64,000 nucleotides of DNA from Boswellia sacra (Eukaryota > Streptophyta > Magnoliopsida > Sapindales > Burseraceae): assembly GCA_013180625.2 (NCBI GenBank), contig SNVD02011507.1, forward strand, positions 434,001 to 498,000. The letters run 5' to 3'. Positions 60,466 to 64,000 of the stretch are shown in pieces. Within the stretch, counting starts at the first letter, position 1. The number at the start of each line of letters is the position of its first letter. A program made the translations under genes and the position numbers. The notes below the pieces were generated by a model, which had not been told where the DNA came from, ran no database searches, and worked only from the letters and a program-made list of their open reading frames with translations.

Positions 60466-61310
60466 AAGGGTTTCAGCCGCATATGCCTGCTACTTATACT
60501 TTTTTTTTAATAATATTTTCATTATAACCCATCTTGATACAGACTCCATAACGTAATTTTTGGACAAGAAAATCTAATTTACGGATTCATTAATTCTTTT
60601 ATGAGTCTTACAATGACCGGACCCTTGTCAAATGTCTAGCTGTTTACCTTATAGTCTAATCATATATACGCAACGCGTCACTTTGTCAATATATTTATAA
60701 AAAAATAAAAAGTAAAAAATAAAAAAGAAACTTTACTTCTCATAAATTCAGTTGCCACTTATCTTCATATAAAAGATAACAAGAGTCCACTGTTCTTTAG
60801 GGTTTTTAGTTGGTCCAAAAGTAATAAGAACCAAAGTCAAATTTTCCATATGAACAACTTGATTTGTATCTTTAAAAAAGCGACGTATCTTAACCTTTGT
60901 CTTGCAAATATAAGTTTAAAATATTATAATAACAAGTAATAAATATAATCCGTTTATTCTCAAGAAGTTTTATATTTTTCTTAAATATTTAACTAATAAA
61001 GTAATATTTAATTGACAAAGTTACTTAAATTATCACCTAATCTGACATTTATATAGAATCTCAAATAAAATACGAATATAGCAAAATATTATTATTTCAA
61101 TGTTTCAATGTGCCCTTCTAGATGAACATGGAGTGGAGGGACTAAAACGTAAAAACAGTAAGTCATTTGTGAGTCTCGGTTACAAAGAAAAGCCAAAAGA
61201 GGATAGTAATCGCTTGAGTTATTTGTTGGGCAATTATAACTTTACAAGTTGCAACGTATTCCCGAGCTGTGATTGGGTCAGAAATAAGTCAAATTAAACT
61301 GAAAAATTTT
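60466..61310. other. intergenic region, promoter of the HPt gene expected
   Basis: No other gene is seen. Short open frames near 61100 have no domain. Confidence 0.5.
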
Positions 61311-61434
61311 TAAAAAGATAACAGGAGGACCCAGTTGTGAATATTAACTCTGAAAAGATCTGCCCTTTTCACTCATCTTGTGGGAGTAACAGAGATTCGA
61401 AGGAAGGAAGAAGGAGCTGGGAGAGCAAGCCACC

Positions 61435-63683
61435 ATGGATTTTATCAGTCAGTTGCAGAGACAGTTCATTGAATATGCTTCATCTCTTCACCGTGAGGTC
61501 TGTTACTGTACCTTCTCTTTCCCCTGTAAGATTTCTGTATTATAATTTTGAGTAACTCTCAAGATAGGTTTTTGAGTATGTAAAATTTTTTTTTAATTTT
61601 AAATTTTTGTGAAAAAGATTATCTTTTTCATGGAAATGGGTTTCTGCTGTTTTCTCACAGGGATTAGTGGATGATCAGTTCACTCAGTTGCAGAAACTAC
61701 AAGACGAGAGCAACCCAGACTTTGTTAGAGAGGTTGTGACTCTCTTCTTTGAAGACGCTGAGAAGCTTGTCAAAAATATGGCGCAGGCTCTGTGAGTGCT
61801 TTCTTCGTCACTTTTGCTCTAGCTTTTCGATTTTCTCTTTTTCATTTTTTAAAAAAAAATTATTATTGTCTTTTCGTCTAGTTGATTCCTGAAAGTTTTA
61901 GTTTTAGTGTTTTTTTTTTTGGTAGTGCCTAGACATATTTGTTGCAAAAATTGTTAATTGGCTTTCTTTATCCCTCTCTTTTGCCTTTTTGTTATTTAGA
62001 GATCAACAGCCTGTAGATTTTAAACAAGTAGATTCCCATGTCCATCAGCTGAAGGGTAGTAGTTCCAGGTATTTGCTGATTTTTTATTTTTATATGTTGT
62101 ATGTTTCACTAAATTTCTGTATTCGACTTTTTTTTCTCAGAAGACCTATAGGCGTCTCTGATTGCTGTGTAACTATTACTTATATGCTGGAAAAAAAAAC
62201 TATGAAAGGACATCTAATTCTTGTTTGAAGATAAGATCACATCTTGTAACAATCATTTAAGTTTTATATTTTTACTTTTTGATGTATTTAACCGGGACTC
62301 TTTTTTTTTTCTTTAAATGGTTAACAGTATAGGTGCTTCAAAAATTAAGAATGTATGTATTGCCTTCAGAACTTTTTGCGAGGCCCAAAATCATGAAGGG
62401 TGAGTTTTATTGTCACTTTCATATTGCTGATTTCTTTTCCGCCCATCATGAAATTCATAATTAACCCCTCTTTGTCTGTTTTAAAACATTTACCTTATAT
62501 GTGCATTGGTTGATTTGGATTGTAGTAGAAGGATGTGCCCGAAATTGAAAAAACCCAATAGTTCAAACATCATGATGTTTGAATGCATATGGTAAACATA
62601 CTTCTGTGATTTGACTTAGCGAATGTAAGGTGTTTCTCATTTTTAGAAAATTGATTATGGTTCTTTTACTTTTTGTGTTGGCCCTTCTTTTTTGACTTAT
62701 ATTAAGTTTAGAGACTCATTTGCCCTCTGCTAATGTATTGCTTTCATCTTCAATGAAGGTTCCAAAGTGTTCTTGCCTTTGTTGACTATATTCATCCTGT
62801 TAACCAAGTGACAGGTGGTCTTTGTCTAGACCTTGGAATTGCTAGTACCTGGTCTTGGATAGAAGCTAATAGATATATTTTGAAATTTTAGAAACTATGC
62901 CAGTGAGTAAAGGGCTTATGGGTTTTCATGGGTCTGTCTTCCTATACCGCTATTGTGTCTTTTTCTTAGTATAAATTTTGGAATTGAGCCGGTGATCTAT
63001 CATTGTAGATTAGTTCCTGTATGCTGTATAAAGTACGGATGGTCTTATGTGTGAGTGCTGGTGGAGAAACTAATTGTATTTTTTTTCCCCTTTGCAGTTA
63101 AATGTTATGGACTAAAGAATGTTTTGGTGCAGGTGTTTGAGATGCCTTCAACAAGTCAATCATGAATACAATGTATTAAATAACAAGCTTAAAACCCTAT
63201 TTGCGGTGAGTGTAAATGACATTGAAATAGTTGACGGTTTACTAGCATTTCTAAATTTCCAATTAGCCAAGGAAGAACCTTTGTCCTTTTAATGCCTGTC
63301 CAACAAGGCACATAAATTTACACACACAGCTTAAAATTTAAAAGCGGAACAGAACTTTCTGAAATATCACCTGCTTGCCACTGTCAATAAACCTTTCTTT
63401 TTTTCCCATTTTAAGCTTTTAGCGCCTAACAATTAACATCTTGTTTTGATTTTGATCACCCTAAAGAAAGATGGGAGGAGATTCTTTTTGCAATTCCCTC
63501 ACCTTGGAGATTCAATAATATTCTTAGCAACTGTTTTATTCATTATCTCTTTTTTATTATACTTGTTTGTAACTTTCTTTATGAAATTAGATTTTTTCAT
63601 TTTTTTCCCCTCTCCCTCTTTGGTTGCTGTAGATGGAGCAACAGATCCTTGCTGCTGGTGGGTCAATTCCTCTGGTGGAATAG
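61435..63683 (+). CDS. histidine-containing phosphotransfer protein (AHP type)
   Basis: Six exons (61435-61497, 61661-61791, 62000-62068, 62328-62399, 63133-63205, 63633-63683) join to 152 residues, the usual size of plant HPt proteins. The ATG has a strong context (CACCATGG). The HPt motif [12 protein letters not shown] starts at His80, the phosphorylated histidine, and is split by intron 3. EGCLRCLQQ and the end ILAAGGSIP are also typical. Such proteins carry phosphate from cytokinin receptor histidine kinases at membranes to response regulators in the nucleus. Because His80 is kept, this should be a true AHP1/2/3/5-like carrier and not the pseudo-HPt AHP6 type, which lacks the histidine. 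Exact orthology is not resolved. Confidence 0.95.
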
Positions 63684-64000
63684 ATGACAGTGATATAACC
63701 CCTTATTGATGAAACAGAAAGAGAGTGAACTAATATCATTATTGTTACTTATATATGAGTTTTTGTTCTTTTAAATTTAGCTACTTTGAGTTGATAAAGG
63801 ATTGTGTTAAAGTATTTCTAAAGCATGTATTAGGGAAGATGATGGTGTGAATAAGCACATTCTACTTCTGCTGAAAAGCATATATGAATTTCTTTGCTGT
63901 TCAGTGGTCTAAATTTTAAGATTAATCTGATTAGATGGCGGAAACTGAAGTTTTCCATTTGTCTTAGGCCACACCTTGTTCTAACCAAATCTAATTTTGT
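63684..64000. other. HPt gene 3' UTR and downstream DNA
   Basis: No further gene starts before the window ends. Confidence 0.6.

Overview
This window is nuclear DNA of a flowering plant, most likely a woody eudicot; a Citrus or other rosid source is a guess and is not proven. The evidence is intron-rich genes with GT-AG borders, plant-only families (GH3, ERD6-like transporter, RKF3, RLCK, BCAS3-type ATG18, HPt), a very AT-rich background and many plant transposons. I found no prokaryotic operon, CRISPR array or convincing RNA gene.

Layout. Positions 1-17 kb are repeat-rich. A ~120-bp tandem array is split by a Mutator-like (MULE) element at 2439-12983 with an 11-bp target duplication. That element is itself interrupted by a ~9.1-kb MULE at 2715-11826 with a perfect 10-bp target duplication. 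The inner MULE carries a broken MuDR transposase and a convergent DUF1985 gene, and holds an LTR-like insertion (9916-11545, 5-bp duplication). Positions 17.5-30.2 kb hold three host genes: a GH3 acyl-acid amido synthetase (+), an ERD6-like sugar transporter (-, 17 exons) and an intronless RKF3-type receptor kinase (-). Positions 31-44 kb are a second transposon-rich block: a Pack-MULE-like element, a gypsy-type relic with a broken gag, a MITE, a hAT element with an 8-bp duplication, a 1.6-kb fold-back MULE with a 9-bp duplication and another MULE-like element with a 9-bp duplication. Positions 47-64 kb hold three more + strand genes: an RLCK VI-type kinase, an ATG18h-like autophagy gene and a histidine phosphotransfer protein of cytokinin signalling.

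The six host genes could all be spliced in silico into complete frames, with exon lengths summing to whole codons, so they look intact. They do not form one pathway. They touch hormone conjugation (GH3), sugar export from the vacuole (ERD6-like), cell-surface and ROP-linked kinase signalling, autophagy and phosphorelay. The most unusual content is the transposon nest: convergent transposase/DUF1985 architecture with related hairpin-forming repeats before and after the transposase, captured gene-like fragments, and several unrelated TIR elements that each contain a short CpG-rich minisatellite.
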